Source: Archilochus colubris
Taxonomy: Eukaryota > Chordata > Aves > Apodiformes > Trochilidae
NCBI GenBank assembly: GCA_023079485.1
Contig: CM041097.1
Location: 17,262,658-17,326,657 of the forward strand
Length of the DNA stretch: 64,000 nt
Reading direction: 5' to 3'
The position numbers and the translations under genes were made by a program. Under the pieces are notes generated by a model. The model was given only the letters and a program-made list of their open reading frames with translations. It was not told the DNA's origin and searched no databases. Of this stretch, positions 1-18,870 are shown in pieces (position 1 is the first letter of the stretch; each line of letters begins with the position of its first letter).

Positions 1-4640
<4,640 letters not shown>

Positions 4641-6732
4641 CTACCACCTCATGGCTCCCACCTGACTCTGCCCATGGTTTTTCAAAACAGAATTAAATAC
4701 CATTTGCAGTGCAAAACATGTGTCACTCTTACTTAGCTATCCTCCTACATTTCATTCATTAATTAAAAGCTTTGCAAAGAATTTAAATTAACATGGACGG
4801 GGGAGAAATCATTTGACAGACCTGCTTAATATCCTGCTTGATATTTTGCTAAGAAATTTATGAACACTGCATATTTACAATTCAACTTCATCAGGAAGAA
4901 AAGTCATCTCCATACAGCAATGTATTCTTCTAATACAATACACCCAGACCTGAGGCATTCCTCATGGCTACAGAAAGAGGAAAAAGCTCTGAGTTTGCAG
5001 CCTTGGCTTTCCCACCATGTTATTTATTTACTGGGTTGAGGGTTGGGTTTTTTTCTTTCATTTTGGGGTTGTTTTCTTTTTTTCCCTTTTAACTCTTACA
5101 GGATGTTTCTTTGCAGTACAGCTTCCCTTATGTCCCAGTATGGAAAATTCAAATGCAAAATTAATCACCAAAAAAAAAAAAAAAAAAGCACCCATACAAT
5201 CAAAGGCTTCTTTAGCACGGGGGGCTAGTGGGGGCTATTAACCTTGCTAAGACTCAATAGGAATGCCACAGAGTGTTCTAACCACTGAAACCAGGGTTAA
5301 AGAAGAAAATTCCTCTGAGCAGGAAGGGGTTAATCCTCCAGCGGGATTCCAATCAATACGTAATGATTTGGCTGCACTGATCCAAGTCATGAGATGCTTT
5401 GATCCGGGCCATGTGGTGCTCAGGGAAATGTATCTGTTGCACTAACTGATGAACCATATTCTAAAATATCTTCTTTATTCAACTTCTACACGGAAACTTC
5501 TTAAGTAAAAGAATTATTTTTGCAACAATTTCCATAACCTTGGGTGACTCGAAAAATTAAATGTCAAAATAATATTGAAAACTCTATTTTATGCTCACAC
5601 ACATATCTATTTTCCATAGCAAGCCTTTTTGCTACAGTATACCTGTGCTTTATTATGAACTCTAGAAATACACAAAGGATATGAACACATACCTGCAACG
5701 AGGTGTGTCTTTCATGACTTATTGTATCCTGGACTACAGGTAATGTTATGGATAAACACTCACTTTTCACCATTTTATTTTTATACATATGTGGAAATGC
5801 TGTTTTTCTTATTCTGTACTATTATCTGCCTGCATGCTAGAAGAAAATTGTATCATTGTATTATTTCTGATGCACTGGCTAGCAAGATCACCAGAGAATA
5901 AACCCCTGAGATATTGTCCCCAATACAAAGTAGTTGCAAGAGAAATTCTTGCCCAGATTCTGCCACTTTAGGCCAAATGGATTCTGAAGATAACTGTAGG
6001 TCTTCTGTTACAGAAACTGTTTTGGGTTTTTTTTTTTTAATTCAATAAAGGTACAGATCTGACTGGTAAAGGTATTACAAGTTGTATGTGAATGTAACAC
6101 ATTATTTCATTAAAATCTTATTTTTAGCTACTTAGAAATAGTTCTTCAAGCATAAACAGAAAAGAAAAAGTCCAAATAGGTAAACACATAAATAAACAAC
6201 ATAATTTCCTAAAAAAACCCAGCTGTAGTTAAAGAGGCTTACAAAGGCCTTTTCTAGAAACAACTATTACACTGGTTTAAATTAATCAGTTTTTGTATTT
6301 AAATGTCCAAGCAGGGAGAAGCTCTATCAGTTAGATTTTTAAAAGAACAAAGGGTTGATGCATTCCTTGCAAGGAAATTAGAAAAATGCTATCCCCTCAT
6401 TTCCCCAGCTAAGCAAAGAGGGTGGATGGCTGGAGGAACACCATCCACCATAGCCAGACAGGCCTGTCTGCCCCACACATGTGTCAAAAAGCAAGTATTC
6501 AGAAAAATATTCAGAAAATAAGGGGGTTTATCATTTGCTTCAAAACCTGAAAGCAGGTTTTAGTGTTAACACTTCACTGGAGTCCATGAGGACTACATAA
6601 GCAGAGTTATGATTTCAATTTGTTTGGCAGAACCTCACCCCAAAAATTCAGTGTATTCATTTCCAGAGTGAATGTTACCCATGTACCAGGATGCCTGCAG
6701 AAACTCCGTGTGACACCAAGTAAGGAGTCAGT

Positions 6733-6806
6733 CCCCTGTGGGGTTTAAGCACTGTAAATCTCATTATAATATCAACAGGAGTCCATGGCTTAAACCCCCA
6801 GCGGGG
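6733..6806. repeat. Small inverted repeat in intron
   Basis: The arm at 6733-6750 (CCCCTGTGGGGTTTAAGC) is matched in reverse complement by 6788-6806 (GCTTAAACCCCCAGCGGGG), with one inserted base and two mismatches. The arms flank a 37-nt AT-rich spacer. It could be a degenerate foldback or MITE-like relic, or a chance palindrome. There is no coding content. Confidence 0.5.
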
Positions 6807-9800
6807 TTTTTAAAAGTTTCTCTGTGAGAGCCTGAAGGCCACGGCCAAGTCAACGGAAAGAGTCCTACCGAGATTTGTATTTATTTTTTAAATCCAAGTG
6901 CAAATCTCTTTTCTTTCCAGGCAACTTGCACAAGACAAGACAAACTATGTAGGACATGATACCCTGGTATTGTGTCCAAAGAAAATGACGGGATGACCAA
7001 GCCAGGATCAAACTGGAAATGATGCTCAGGATGTCAAAGTCTAGTGCTGTCAATAACCAGAGATGGAGGTTGATTGCAAATGGGGACATAAAAGGTCATT
7101 TTCTAACACGATGCTAAGAGTAACATACTTAACACCTACGTACAGCTTTCCAATGCCATTCAACAAAGCAGAGCAACTACTTCAACTTACCAAAAATAGA
7201 CACTTCAAGAAGAAAAAAAAAAACAAAAACCAACAACCCTTAGCATTGAAAGAGAAATGCAGGCAGCCTGGTAGGCAGCGTGCCTTGCCAAAGGCAGCTA
7301 CTCCCATCCCGCTCGGGGGGGTTTTCAGCAGTGCCTCTCTGTGACCTTTCCCTGTCAGTATCATATTACTGCTATTTTATCCATCCCACTTTTGAAGATG
7401 TTATAGATTGCCACTTGTTCCCTGATAGAGCCTTAAGAAGCACCTCAAAACAAAACAAAGAGCGAGTTCATACAGAAGCGGATGTAACGCACAAAGGATA
7501 CAGCCAGTGGAAATGAATGGAGAACTCTGTTGAACTGATCTAAGTACTCACTTTGTTTGAGCAAATAGAGGTGGAAAATGAAGATTTTAATCCAATGCAT
7601 AAACAAACAGCTTTGTGGGCACAATGCAAACCTATAAGCTTAAACTGCTCAGTGATATTCTGTCTGCATGCAAGCAGTTCCTGTAATCTGGAAGCATCCT
7701 TGCCGGAGACAGACTTGTAGAAGATCTGAGCATTGGCAAGCAGAAGCAAATTTTAGGTCTGTTTGATTTCTAATGACACATTAGAGTAGGTGTTTGTTTC
7801 TGTCACCCTCTCCTTCCCAGGAACGCATATTCGTGGTCGGGTACTGGTGATGCAACACTAGTTAGTGGAAATGATTTTATAACAAGACATATTTAAAGAA
7901 GTGAAGAAATAAATGATGTAAAAATCACAATTATGTGGGGATTTTTTTTTTCTTCCTCATAAGGTACTCGAATCCAACTTACTTAACACAATAGAATTAT
8001 TTCCAAATAATGCAATAGGGCAGTGATGCTGCATTGAAGTACAGCAAATAATGCTCTGGCACGTAAAACATCTTGTGCAAGTCAGCTTATTCATGGCATA
8101 CGACAGAGTTAACAAAATCCATGTGGGAAGCTGAAAGCAGTTTAAGTGTCCACTTACTCTCTGCTGCTTCCAGCCCAGTTTCCAGTAAGGAGAGGAGATG
8201 GGCCAGACACTTCCACACCTCCTCTGTGCTTGCTGGAGGGAATTTTCACCTCTGTCTTCTTCAGCCTATGCTGCTTTGTAACCCCAAGGATTCCTCAGAG
8301 CAAATTCACCACCGACTCTGCTGGCTGTCAAAGCTGTCACTGGCACAGCCCCACTCACCTGGACCACTTCAGCCACTTAACTTTTGGAATCTACCTTCTG
8401 TGCTACAGCATCACTGAAGAATCACACCCTGGGACATAAAGCCATGGGAGATGGAGAAAACATGGGCAGCTAAGACCCCATGAAGAATAAAACTGATAGT
8501 ATACCCCATAGAGAGACAGGATCACATTGGCTATCACAAAAGGTCACAACCAAAGTGCTAGAACAAAAGTTTCCTGAGTTGGGTGCTTTAATTCAACCCA
8601 TTCTTAATAAATGTGTGGAACCTACTACCAGCTCCTGTAGAGACTGGCATGGGTTGATGTAAAAAACAGTTAAGCAGAAGACCCAGTAAGAGTGCTTTGG
8701 CCACACAGTGGGCCATATTTTAAATATTCATGATGCTGACATACTTCATACTCCACACTCTCTCTTCCACATCTGCTTGGGCCAGTGATCTTTGCCAAAA
8801 CACGGGGGGAAGTCAGTGATGCAGGGAAGCATCCTTGATTTTCTGTTAGTTATGAATTATCTGCTCACGTTTTAGCAGTGCAGAGAACGTGCCCGAGCCA
8901 CCTGCACACTGAAAAAATCAATATCACCTCTCCCACTTTCCTCTTGGATGGGGGTTTTTGAGCAGAGCACCCACAGAAACAGCAGAATTGCTTTTTTTTT
9001 TTTTTCTTAGAATTTTATTTCATTTCTCAGAAGCAACGGGAAGTGACCTCATCTCTGCCAGCTGCCATGAAGCCTGTGTTGGTGCAGGGGCCAGGCAGGA
9101 GCAGGGGACTCAGTCTCACATCACATCCCTCCCCTGGGTCTGATGTGATGGCAAAGCCACCGAGGCAAATTGCCACGATTTTGGTCCTGTACAACAGAAG
9201 AAGAGATGAAACTGGGACCCAGTAAGGGCCTCCTGTATTCCTGACTGCCTGGTGAGCTCCAAAGCTCATCGAAAGGCACCGACAGAATGAAGTTGTTTAA
9301 AATGTCACAATTCTCTGAGTCAGAAATGCTCACTGTATTTAATTTAAAGTCAAAATGGAAGCAGTAATGATTAAATTCTTGTACCAACTGTACTCAAATG
9401 CAAGTTCCTGCCTTCATGGAAACACCAATTGAATGAAAATGTGTTTTGCAGTGAAGGCACATGGTGCATATCTCTCTGAATTCTTGCTAAGGTGGCATAG
9501 CAGCCCTTTTCCTCTCTAAACTGTGAATTAAAAAAACCTCATTAGTTTAAAAAAAATAATTAAAAAAAGAAAAATATCAAGTATTAAACCATATATTGAA
9601 ACGGGCTACTTCTAGATATTCATGCTTCCATGCAAGTCTCAGCAACTGTCTAGAAAGCAGGTATTTCATCTGAACATTGTCTGAGCAGGGTAAATGCCTC
9701 TCTCCACTGCTGGATAAAGGGCTGTGGGCCTTCAGGAGAGCTGGCATTTGATATGTGTGGCCTTCCTAGAGCTGCCTTGCATATTTTTGGATGTTTTTTA

Positions 9801-10769
9801 AAGCTGTGTTTCTCCCATTCCTCATGACTTTAGTCCAGATCTAGGATCAGAAGCAGCTCATGAGTCCTACTAGAATTAACAGGAGTGGTCATTTTAAATG
9901 ACTACACCAATTTAAGACAAATTAGGTTAAAACTGCTGCCTACAGGCTGAAATCCTCTATTCTAGTCAGCGTACACTAACTTGTATACTCATGTAGGAAA
10001 AAAAAAATAAAATATCAAGCCATATCATTCCTGTTATAACTCAAGGCCCACAATGCACCCCAAATCTCTGCCCCTCTCCTCATGCCTCTCTAAACACCTC
10101 TTGCAAAGAAAGTGATGGAGGTTTTGCAGCAAGACAAAGGAAAAATCTGGTTAATAGTCCTCTTCTCCTCTACCTCATCCCCACTGCAAGGAGTTTAACC
10201 AGACTGGATAATTATATACACCATCTTCTGGTTTTGATCGATGAACTGATGGTTGGGGTTATTAATCAACATTATGACCCTCCAGCAATCTAGAAGTATT
10301 ACACATTTCTTCCAGTGACAATCCCTCTGCCTGGCCCACAGCAGAACTGCCACAGGGCCCAGACAGCCCCTGCCCTACATCCTTCCTTGGAGGGAATGAA
10401 CATATTTCTAGAAGACTTAAAAGAAATGCCCATTGCAATAAAAAAAAAAAAAACACCAAAAAACACTATTGAATCCATCACTTATCTCAGGTGGAGGTTC
10501 CATCCCTGCACTTGAATTAACAAGTTTCTCTACTATTTAAAACTCTTCTTTTTTATTTCAACCTTGTGCCTAGGTACTGTAGTGAAAGGTACATCAAATA
10601 CACCCAGATGCACACGATTTGAAACGCTGGATTTTAAAATCCAGCACTGCTAACTAATGAGAACAATTTTTCCCCTCTTCTTTGTAGCATCACTTCATGT
10701 CCTTACATACCATAATCACATCCTCCTAGAGCCTCTATTTTTCCAGGGTGTAGATCTTTAATTCCCTTT

Positions 10770-11010
10770 AATCTGTCTTCATAGCCTATTCCCTCCAACC
10801 CCTTTATCATCCTAGCTGCTCTTCTCTACATTCACTCCAGCTCCTCTTTATCCTTTCTGCAAGAGAGTGGCCAATTGTACATCACTCTCAATGTGGTTTA
10901 ACTGGTTCTGCATAAAGTAGAACAGGAAAAAAAAAAGGGACTCGGATGCAACATGCGTGTTTATGCCTCCCATGACTGCATTTACCTTTTTAACTAAGAC
11001 ATGGCACGGA
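10770..11010 (-). mobile_element. Old CR1/L3-like LINE 3' remnant (degenerate)
   Basis: The plus strand reads like the reverse complement of a CR1/L3 LINE 3' region. It has TTTATCATCCTAGCTGCTCT, then CACTCCAGCTCCT, a position resembling the usual 'ccagatgtgg' block (CTCAATGTGGTTTAAC), and a later 'catgactgcatttacc' block where L3 has 'gatcgcattagc'. The order and spacing of these blocks fit the family, but identity is low, so the copy is old. The original orientation would be minus strand. Boundaries are approximate. Confidence 0.5.
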
Positions 11011-12238
11011 GTGTCCTACCTTAATTTCCCAACCCCGATTATGCCTCAGCCATTTCCCACACAACCAATGCTGAGCAGCTGACGTGTCACGTCAAACCAG
11101 CAGCTTGGAATTTTTATTTCCTAGTTGGGCTACTTTCTTCTTATGCCTTCTAAATCTCATTTCATTCCTCTCTGAACAGCTTCCTAATTTATTCAGATGA
11201 AAAAGGATTGATTCAGTATCTTCATTAAATTAGGAAAAGAAAAAAAAAAAAAGTGATCCTACCACTTTCCCAGGTTGTTTTTTGTTGTTGTTGTTTTGGT
11301 TTAGGTTTTTTTTTAACTGACTACCAGCACAGCAGTTCCATCCCTCTCACACACCCAATTTGTATGGCAGAGGGAGGTGACAATGGCAAAGCTTTGGCCT
11401 AGATTCAGCAACGCTTTTAAGAACACACGCAAGTTTAAAAACACAGGATTAGACCTTGGACTTCACCAAGACTGAGGTGTAAAATTACAAACCTACATAC
11501 ATAGTTTGTAAAAGCAATCCTGTTTGCCAACCTTATTTTACTGTAATTTATATTCTGTTGTTACATTTAAATTTATAGTAAAGGAAAACATTGAGAAACA
11601 AGATCTATTCTTGTTTAACAAATTTATACTCTGTTACATTCAGAGCTGAGGCAAGTCTTTCACCCTTATGTAAACCAGTGATACATCAACAAATATGATT
11701 AACAGGGATTATTCACGTCAGTATTTTTCACCCTGTCCCACAGGCACAACAAAACCCGCGCAGAAGGTGACTGTCACATCTCATCCAGCCTGGCAGCTCG
11801 CTGGGGGAGCCCTCATCCTGCACCCCCCCCTGTGGCAGCTAGGAAAGTGCCCTTTGGGAAAGTGTATATAAAAAAATAATTAAGATAAATAATGGCTCCA
11901 AGGGAGAAATACAGTTAAAGCATTGCATTCTCTCTGCCACATGCTTTCCCTCTGAAGAATGCTATTTAAAAAAGCACTAAAATTGAGAGGACACAAGCCT
12001 GCTTCCCCAGGGAAGCGTGCTGAATCACACAGGTAGTGTAAATATCATATGCTGCTGCAGGTGCTAGGCATCTATTTGTTTGTGTTTACTAAAAGGCATA
12101 ACAAATAGGCACAATAAAACAGAAAAACATTTGGCATTGGAATGATAAGATACCAAAGCAGCCATAAATCACGTTCACTTGTTTATGCTCAAACCGCTGT
12201 GGGATGCTAATACTTCAGCCCCCCTTTTTCAGAGCTCC

Positions 12239-12274
12239 CCTTTGCTGGGGTTTGTCCCTTTGCTGGGATTTGTC
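12239..12274. repeat. 18-nt tandem duplication
   Basis: Two adjacent 18-nt units, CCTTTGCTGGGGTTTGTC (12239-12256) and CCTTTGCTGGGATTTGTC (12257-12274), differ at one base. This is a local slippage-type duplication in intron; it produces the repeated LLGFVP or GTNPSK wording in chance reading frames. Confidence 0.8.
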
Positions 12275-12922
12275 CCCTTTAAGGAGGTACAGGGGGATTC
12301 AGCATCCTTCCCAAGGGCAGCACACCCAAGGAAAACCATGCAACTTGCAAGAAAAAAAAAAAAAGAGATGAAAAGGAGCCTTGCGTGACTTCCAAGGCCA
12401 GCTAACTTCATTTAGAGCTTTGCAACTTCTGAGTTAATTCACAGTATAAACAAGGAGGAAAATGTTTCTTCCGAGCAAGACTTCCTGTAAACTGTTCATT
12501 AGAGCAGTGCTGGGTGCAGGGCTGGTGCACCTGCTGATTCCCCATGTGCTCCAAGAATAAACAAAACCTGAAGCCAATGAGATTGTTCTGGAATTTGCTC
12601 AGAGCTGCTTTTTTTTTTTTTCCTTCCTCCTCCCCCATGTTATAAACTGGATTCTACAATAAAACAAACAGCAGAGCATAGGTTGCCGAGAGTTAAAATC
12701 TACTTTTTACACTACATTGACCACAGCACCCACAGGCACAGCTACAATGTCTTTCTATGAATGGGACAGATTGCCATATGGATGCAGACACTGAACAAGC
12801 TGTACAACTCCTGGCGACAAGTGCCTGGGGGACTGTCCTATATTAGCACCACCTGTGCTATGGAAATTGTGCTCTGTGTATGAAATGGTATTTAAGGGCC
12901 CATCATGATGTTATTTTTGAGT

Positions 12923-12952
12923 ACACACACACACACACCAAAAAAAAAAAAA
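12923..12952. repeat. Short (AC)n followed by poly-A
   Basis: Eight AC dinucleotides (12923-12938), a C, then a run of 13 A (12940-12952). A simple microsatellite in intron. Confidence 0.85.
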
Positions 12953-15002
12953 GGAAAATTACAGTTAAAAGAATTCACTGGCTAGAGGTTGTGTGTTCCT
13001 GAGAGAGTTTCCCAAAGGAATAGTTTCTTGCTTTCTTCATGCAGCCCAAAAAATGACAAGCTGCATCACATATTAGCAGCATCCCTGCCTGGGCTTACAC
13101 CATCCTTTTAATGAGAAGAATACATTTTTTTTAATGGATGGATGTCTTCCCTGATTGCACAGAAATTAACAACCCTCCCACCTTCAAAACACCAGCAACA
13201 CAGAACACCAGCCCATGGCATCACCCCAAGACTGCAATATAAATTTTCCTTGGCCCACCCCTCAACATCCAACAGGTAAAGCCATGAAACCCCATTCCCA
13301 AATTTCAATGTGCATCTCACTGCTTTGGAAATACAGCCCTGTCTGACTGACACAGACAGAGCTCCAGATCAGCACAAGATGTGGAGGGAGAGGGAGACAG
13401 AAAGGAGGTTTGAGCAGTACCTGGTTTCTTTACTATAAGAGATTTCCCCCTCTCCAAACTGCAAGAAAAAAAAAGGATGCCAAGAAAAAGAAAAGTAAAA
13501 TAAATTGAATTAAAGAAAACAGTTGTAAAAGGAACATTACAACCTGGGAAAAATGATGTCATTTTATTGAGAAACTGATTTTTTTTCCATTAAACCATAG
13601 TGAAATGGATGAAGTTTATACAGCTTGGTTTATACAGCTAAATGGTGGAGTTTTACTTTAAATGCTACTCAATATCTTAGCAGTACAATATAACATGATA
13701 CAACAGCTGTCACACTAACTACTCAATTTTTATTGAACAGCAGAGAACACAGTCACAAAAACCACCTAACTTCTCCTCTAAGTTTATGGCATTTTCAAGG
13801 GTGTTTCTTTTCCACTCTCAGGCTGTGAGATGTATGATAAAAAAGTAACAGTGCTCTTGATTAGCTCTCTGCTCAGCTCTTTGGGATAGTCAGGTCTCCT
13901 GAGCAAATGCTGAGGAAGGTAACTTGCACACAGGAGGAAATAAAAAGAAACAGGAATCCACGGTGCAGTAAACCAAAAACAGGTCCCTTTTTAAGACTAC
14001 TACATAAACACCTCTAATAAAATGACAAATTTTCATTGGACTTTTAAAGTATTTAGACAGGAATGTTTTAGTAGAAGTTTAACTGCAAAGTGCATGCAAT
14101 TAACAGAAAGCTATCAGCTATTTCTCTGGTATGTAAAAATAGCATTAAGCTGTATTAAATGCACGTGTAAGTATCTCAGTTGCAAGAAAAGGGAGGAGAT
14201 ATGCAAAGCACTCCGATATCAAACAATGATCTGTTGGCCAGATGGAGGAATAAAACAATACATATGCTAAAATTTGGAGAAGTTCTGTTAGGCGTCTGCC
14301 AAGGCTCACCCAATCTATTTTAAGTGCTTTTTGATACATTAGCTTAGTGTTTGGAGTTGTACAACTCACAGTTATTAGCTGGGAACAGAATGCAGTGAGC
14401 TTGGGGTGCAGGAGCTCCCCAATGCTGGGGCAGCTTCCCCAGGGCAGTGCAGGGTCAAACCCAGCAAAGGGCCACATCTGAACTTTCCATCTTTTGCAGG
14501 GAAAAACAAACAGCTGGCCAGGGTTTAGTAAAAAAAGTCTTAGAAAAGCCTAATTTGATGAAAGGGTTCCTGAGCAGAGTGAGGAGCAAGGAGTGCAGCG
14601 TACAACTGGTTTGGAGGGGAGTCTGAGGTGGCAGATGGTCAGTGTGAGTGAGCAAGGCAAAGGATGCTACACACCTGAATTTGAAAAGAACCAACAAGAA
14701 GTGCCTGATAAGGCTTCAAACTGAAGCAACTCCAGGTCTGAGCCATGGTTGATACTTTTTCAAAGCTGGTTACACAGAGAAGTGATTCAGGTAAGGAAGC
14801 AGTGGTGAGTTCTTTGGCAACACCCTGAGATGAGGTACTGGGGTGCTTTGGGTTGTACCTGAACATGGAAGGGAAAGGTCTGAGCCAGCTCCCTGCTCTG
14901 GCTGGCACAGTGTCACTGTTACTGAATGGCACAACCAGCCTCACAGCTGCCACACCTACATGAGGGGTGATGAGAAAATACAGCAGCCATGCAGAGAGCA
15001 GG

Positions 15003-15187
15003 CTGGTGAGACACTGGCACAGGTTGCCCAGAGAAGCTGTAGATGCCCCATTCTTAAAGTGTTGAAAGCCAGGTTGGATGGGACTTGGAATAATCTGGGC
15101 TCATGGAAGATGTCCCTGCCCATGGCAGGAGGTTGGAACTAGATGAGATTTAAGGTCCCTTCCAACCTAAACCAGGCTGGGATTCTA
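15003..15187 (+). mobile_element. CR1 LINE 3'-end fragment
   Basis: The plus strand carries the characteristic avian CR1 3' wording in order: GGCACAGGTTGCCCAGAGAA, AGCCAGGTTGGATGGGACTT, TGTCCCTGCCCATGGCAGGA, GGTTGGAACTAGATGA, and TTTAAGGTCCCTTCCAACCT ending near GGGATTCTA. It is a 5'-truncated, non-coding copy of about 185 bp, inserted in the orientation opposite to FOXP1. CR1 is the dominant LINE in birds and the best single clue to the clade of the source organism. Confidence 0.92.
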
Positions 15188-18100
15188 GGAAAGGCCCCAG
15201 GAACACCAATTTCTTAAGGGAGAATGGATTTGAGGTAACCTATCTAATGAAACTCTGTTGAGAGTAAACTCTAAGGAGCTAAAATCAATGGCACAGAGCA
15301 AGTGAGAGGAGCTGACATGGATGAGCAGATCTGATGCTGGCACCAGTGCAGAACAAACACCAGGGACTGCACAGAGAGGAAGGCCAGGAGAGGATCAGGC
15401 CCTGGGAGCATATGGACTGCTGAACTCTTTCATCTCGAGCATTAGCAATGGACCAATTCTTAATTGTGCTGAATCCTAATGCCCTCATCTAAAGGCTTTG
15501 GGATTTTGATCAGCTGGCATGGAAGATAACAGTGAAACAACACATTAAGGCTAAACCAGCAGATCAATGGTCTGCAATGCTGTTCCTCTCACTTCCCTTC
15601 AGAGTCTTCTCCAGACTCCTTCCTCCTGTGATGCCAACAAAGCAAAGTCACTAAAAATCTCCTTGTTTATCTCATTTATTTTTCCTGCAAGATTGCTGTT
15701 TGCCTATGTGGAAGGACAAGAATCAGGCATGGCTGGAAAGGCTATCAAGACAATGGGGAACTGACCTGGGACCACTGACAGATGGAGAAAGGTCTCTTGG
15801 ACATGCAGCCTTTACCTCCAACTCTTCACCCTACCTCTTGCAAACAGATGCACTTCCTAAATTAAGAGGTCTGGACCTTCATTAACCCACTTGCTACATG
15901 CAGCCTCCATCATCCCATGGCTGCTGCCATCCATACAGCATGGTGCCAGGGGATGGGACCAGCAGGCAGGTGTCTGCACCACTCCACAGCACCTCCAGGC
16001 CTCCCAGCTCAAGCTCAAGAAACTTCTCACCACAAAGCACTGAGAAATTCTGCACCATTCTTCTTTTCCAAACCTTCCCACATCAGGATTATTCCCAAGA
16101 ACAAAGGTTTCTGGATGTCCACTGCTCCTCAGGTTGTAAAGTTAGTAGTCACCTGAAGTGACCGGGCATGCACTTGTTTTGTTTTGCAATTTTTCTTAAG
16201 AAAATCATCAAGCTTTCTCCAATATATTCTGTAAATAAATGAAGTGGAACGAGGTGGAAAGGGGGTACTGTCCTTGACATCTCTAAGCACAGCAGATGTG
16301 CTTAACTGGCTCCAGTTATTTATTTATTTACTTTTTTAGAGAAAATACTTGTTATTGAAGAAATCCAAGAGCTGATAGGATGATGAGAGGTTTGCATGCT
16401 GTTGATGGTCTCACTTTCATTTATCCTGAGTGAATACAAGTATCTATAACTAAATATTTCCCTTAGGGTACTGACGACTGAGGTATGTTTATTGCATTGA
16501 GTGAATTTATATATATAATCAGCACAATAAACATTATTAAATTGTCTGAGTAAAATCAAAGCATGAAACACACAGTCAGTGCTGAATTCTAATGATGCTG
16601 AATGCCCATGATTGCACGGGGAAAGGATCTTAACAAGCCTTGATTTGAGCTTTGGCATCCGCCTCACAAATCACACGAAATGTTCTCTCTTTAATAGTGC
16701 TGAATATTGATAAATGTCTCTGCACGGCACAACAGGGAAGTTGGTCTCTATTGGCAATCTTTACCAAAGTGTGTTTTTTCCTTCTCTACACTCAAGGGTT
16801 TACCCTGAATGATTTAATTATAATTTTCCTTGTGTAAGACAAATTAAAGAGGAGAGTAGGAGTGTCATGCCAAAGCAGATTATTTATCTCCTTAACAGAT
16901 TGCTGTGCACCAAACCCCAGAGCTGCTGCTGCTGCTACTTACAGAAACTGGGCAAAATGTGGGACAAAAGCATAGATGTAATATACATTTAAAACCCAAA
17001 TGAATGAAAGCATTAACCCATTATTTATAGCTAGAATTGTTTCATTCCCATGCAAGCCACACACACAGAGCATGCAGAAACAAGAGCAGCATCACCATGC
17101 TCCCTGGCCCCTACCCAGGAGCAGAGATGCCTCCTAATTTTGAACATATTTTTGCTTTTCAAACATCCTGGGGTGGCTATGGACCCCTGCCTGCTGCTCA
17201 CTTTTTTTGTTTTGGGGTTTTTTTTGTTTGTTTTTTTTACTTTTGCTGTCTCTCAGCTCCAAGCCTGGCAGCCCTGTGCAGCCTCAGCATGGGCAGCATC
17301 ACTGGTGACACCAGAGCTGTGTCCCCAAAGCCTGAACAGGACTGAAGCTTTGCTGTGCACAACCAGCAGGCTGGGCTTGTGGCACAGTGACACGTGGGCA
17401 TGCTGAGAAGCCAAAGACTATTTCTCCTGCTATTTTAAACCCCTTGTTTATAACCAAAAGGTGTTTTTGCCCAAGACCTACACTAACAGAGTTGCTGCTT
17501 GCCCAGTGGCTTTCACACAGGTGCTTCTGCTGCTGTCACCCCTGTTTCCTGCCTCCAGCAGCCTCACGACCTGACCTGTGGGACCAGGAGCCCCAAAAAA
17601 CACAGCCTGAACCATCCCAGAGACGACAATAATGATAGTAACTCCCACATAAGCAACTTCTCTCCTGCAGCCCACTCCTTCTTGAAAGCTCAAGAGGAAG
17701 GGGGAGTGAGGGGAAACAGCTTTACAGCACACCCTAAAAGTTAATGTTACCTGTATATGATTATTTATTGCTGCTGGGCAGTCGTTACGATGTAGCTGTG
17801 CTTAACTGGTAGGACACTTACAGATTTTACTATGTGCTTTTTACTGTTGTTTAAATCTAAATAAATAGCTCTTGATTGTATCAGACCAAAGCAAACAGCC
17901 AGCTGCACAGAAGGTGCTGGAAAAAGAGGGGGGAAGTCAGAACCCAAAAACAAGCCCAAGCTGCTGACTGGTGTGGTGGTGGGAGGTATAAGGGCTGTGA
18001 TCTCCCTTGGGAGCCCTGCTGAAAGACCCATCTGACCCAAGCTTGGGCCAGGGACCACCTCCATGAGACCCCTTCCATTTGCACACTTGGCTGTGCTGAA

Positions 18101-18810
18101 CCTGCTGGGTAACAGCCCATACATGGGCTTCACTCTAAGTCCAGCAAACTCAAGCTCCCACCAAACCCATGATTTTTTCTAGTCTTATCAATCAAAAATT
18201 ACCAAAACCCTGCTCATGCCTGTTCTCTCTCTTTTGTACAGAAGTTACAATAACCCCTTTTGTGAGCCTTCAAATCTATACATCTGAGAGCAGAGCACAG
18301 CAGAGCCCTCGCTTCCCTGCTCGCTCACACCCCAAATGCCCTGCCTGGAGATAAATACCCTTGCAGAAAGGAAACGAGTGCAACACATCTCAACAAGAGG
18401 AGTTTCTGTGTCATATGAAATTCAGGCAGGCACCACGGTGCCTGATGAGACTGCAACAAAACCCTTAAGTGCATCAGGAGGCATTCTGTGTGTAGTCTCC
18501 TGCTCGACTTATGGATAAAGACGTAATTCAATCACCGCAGCAAATGGGTGGTATAAACCCCTCCGTGTACCAAATAAGAGGCAAGATAAAGCAAAGCCTT
18601 TTTTGTATTCCTAAATATACCTAGTTTTGCATTTGGATGTTGTAGAGAACTCAATAGATATGTAAGAAAAGTATAAAGGCAAGCTTTAAACACCAGAGCT
18701 ACCAATTCAGCCACTGAGTCTTCTAACCTAGGGAAGTCTCAAAGCCATGGTATGTTTATGCCTTCCTAATTAATTTATTTGGAACTTTACCAATAAAAAC
18801 ATAAATACTT

Positions 18811-18870
18811 CTACTAATAATAATACTAATAATACTATTAATAATACTAATAAAAACATTTACTAATAAA
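18811..18870. repeat. TAA-rich simple repeat
   Basis: An imperfect array of CTAATAA/TACTAATAA units over about 60 bp in the 16-kb intron. No coding content. Confidence 0.8.
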
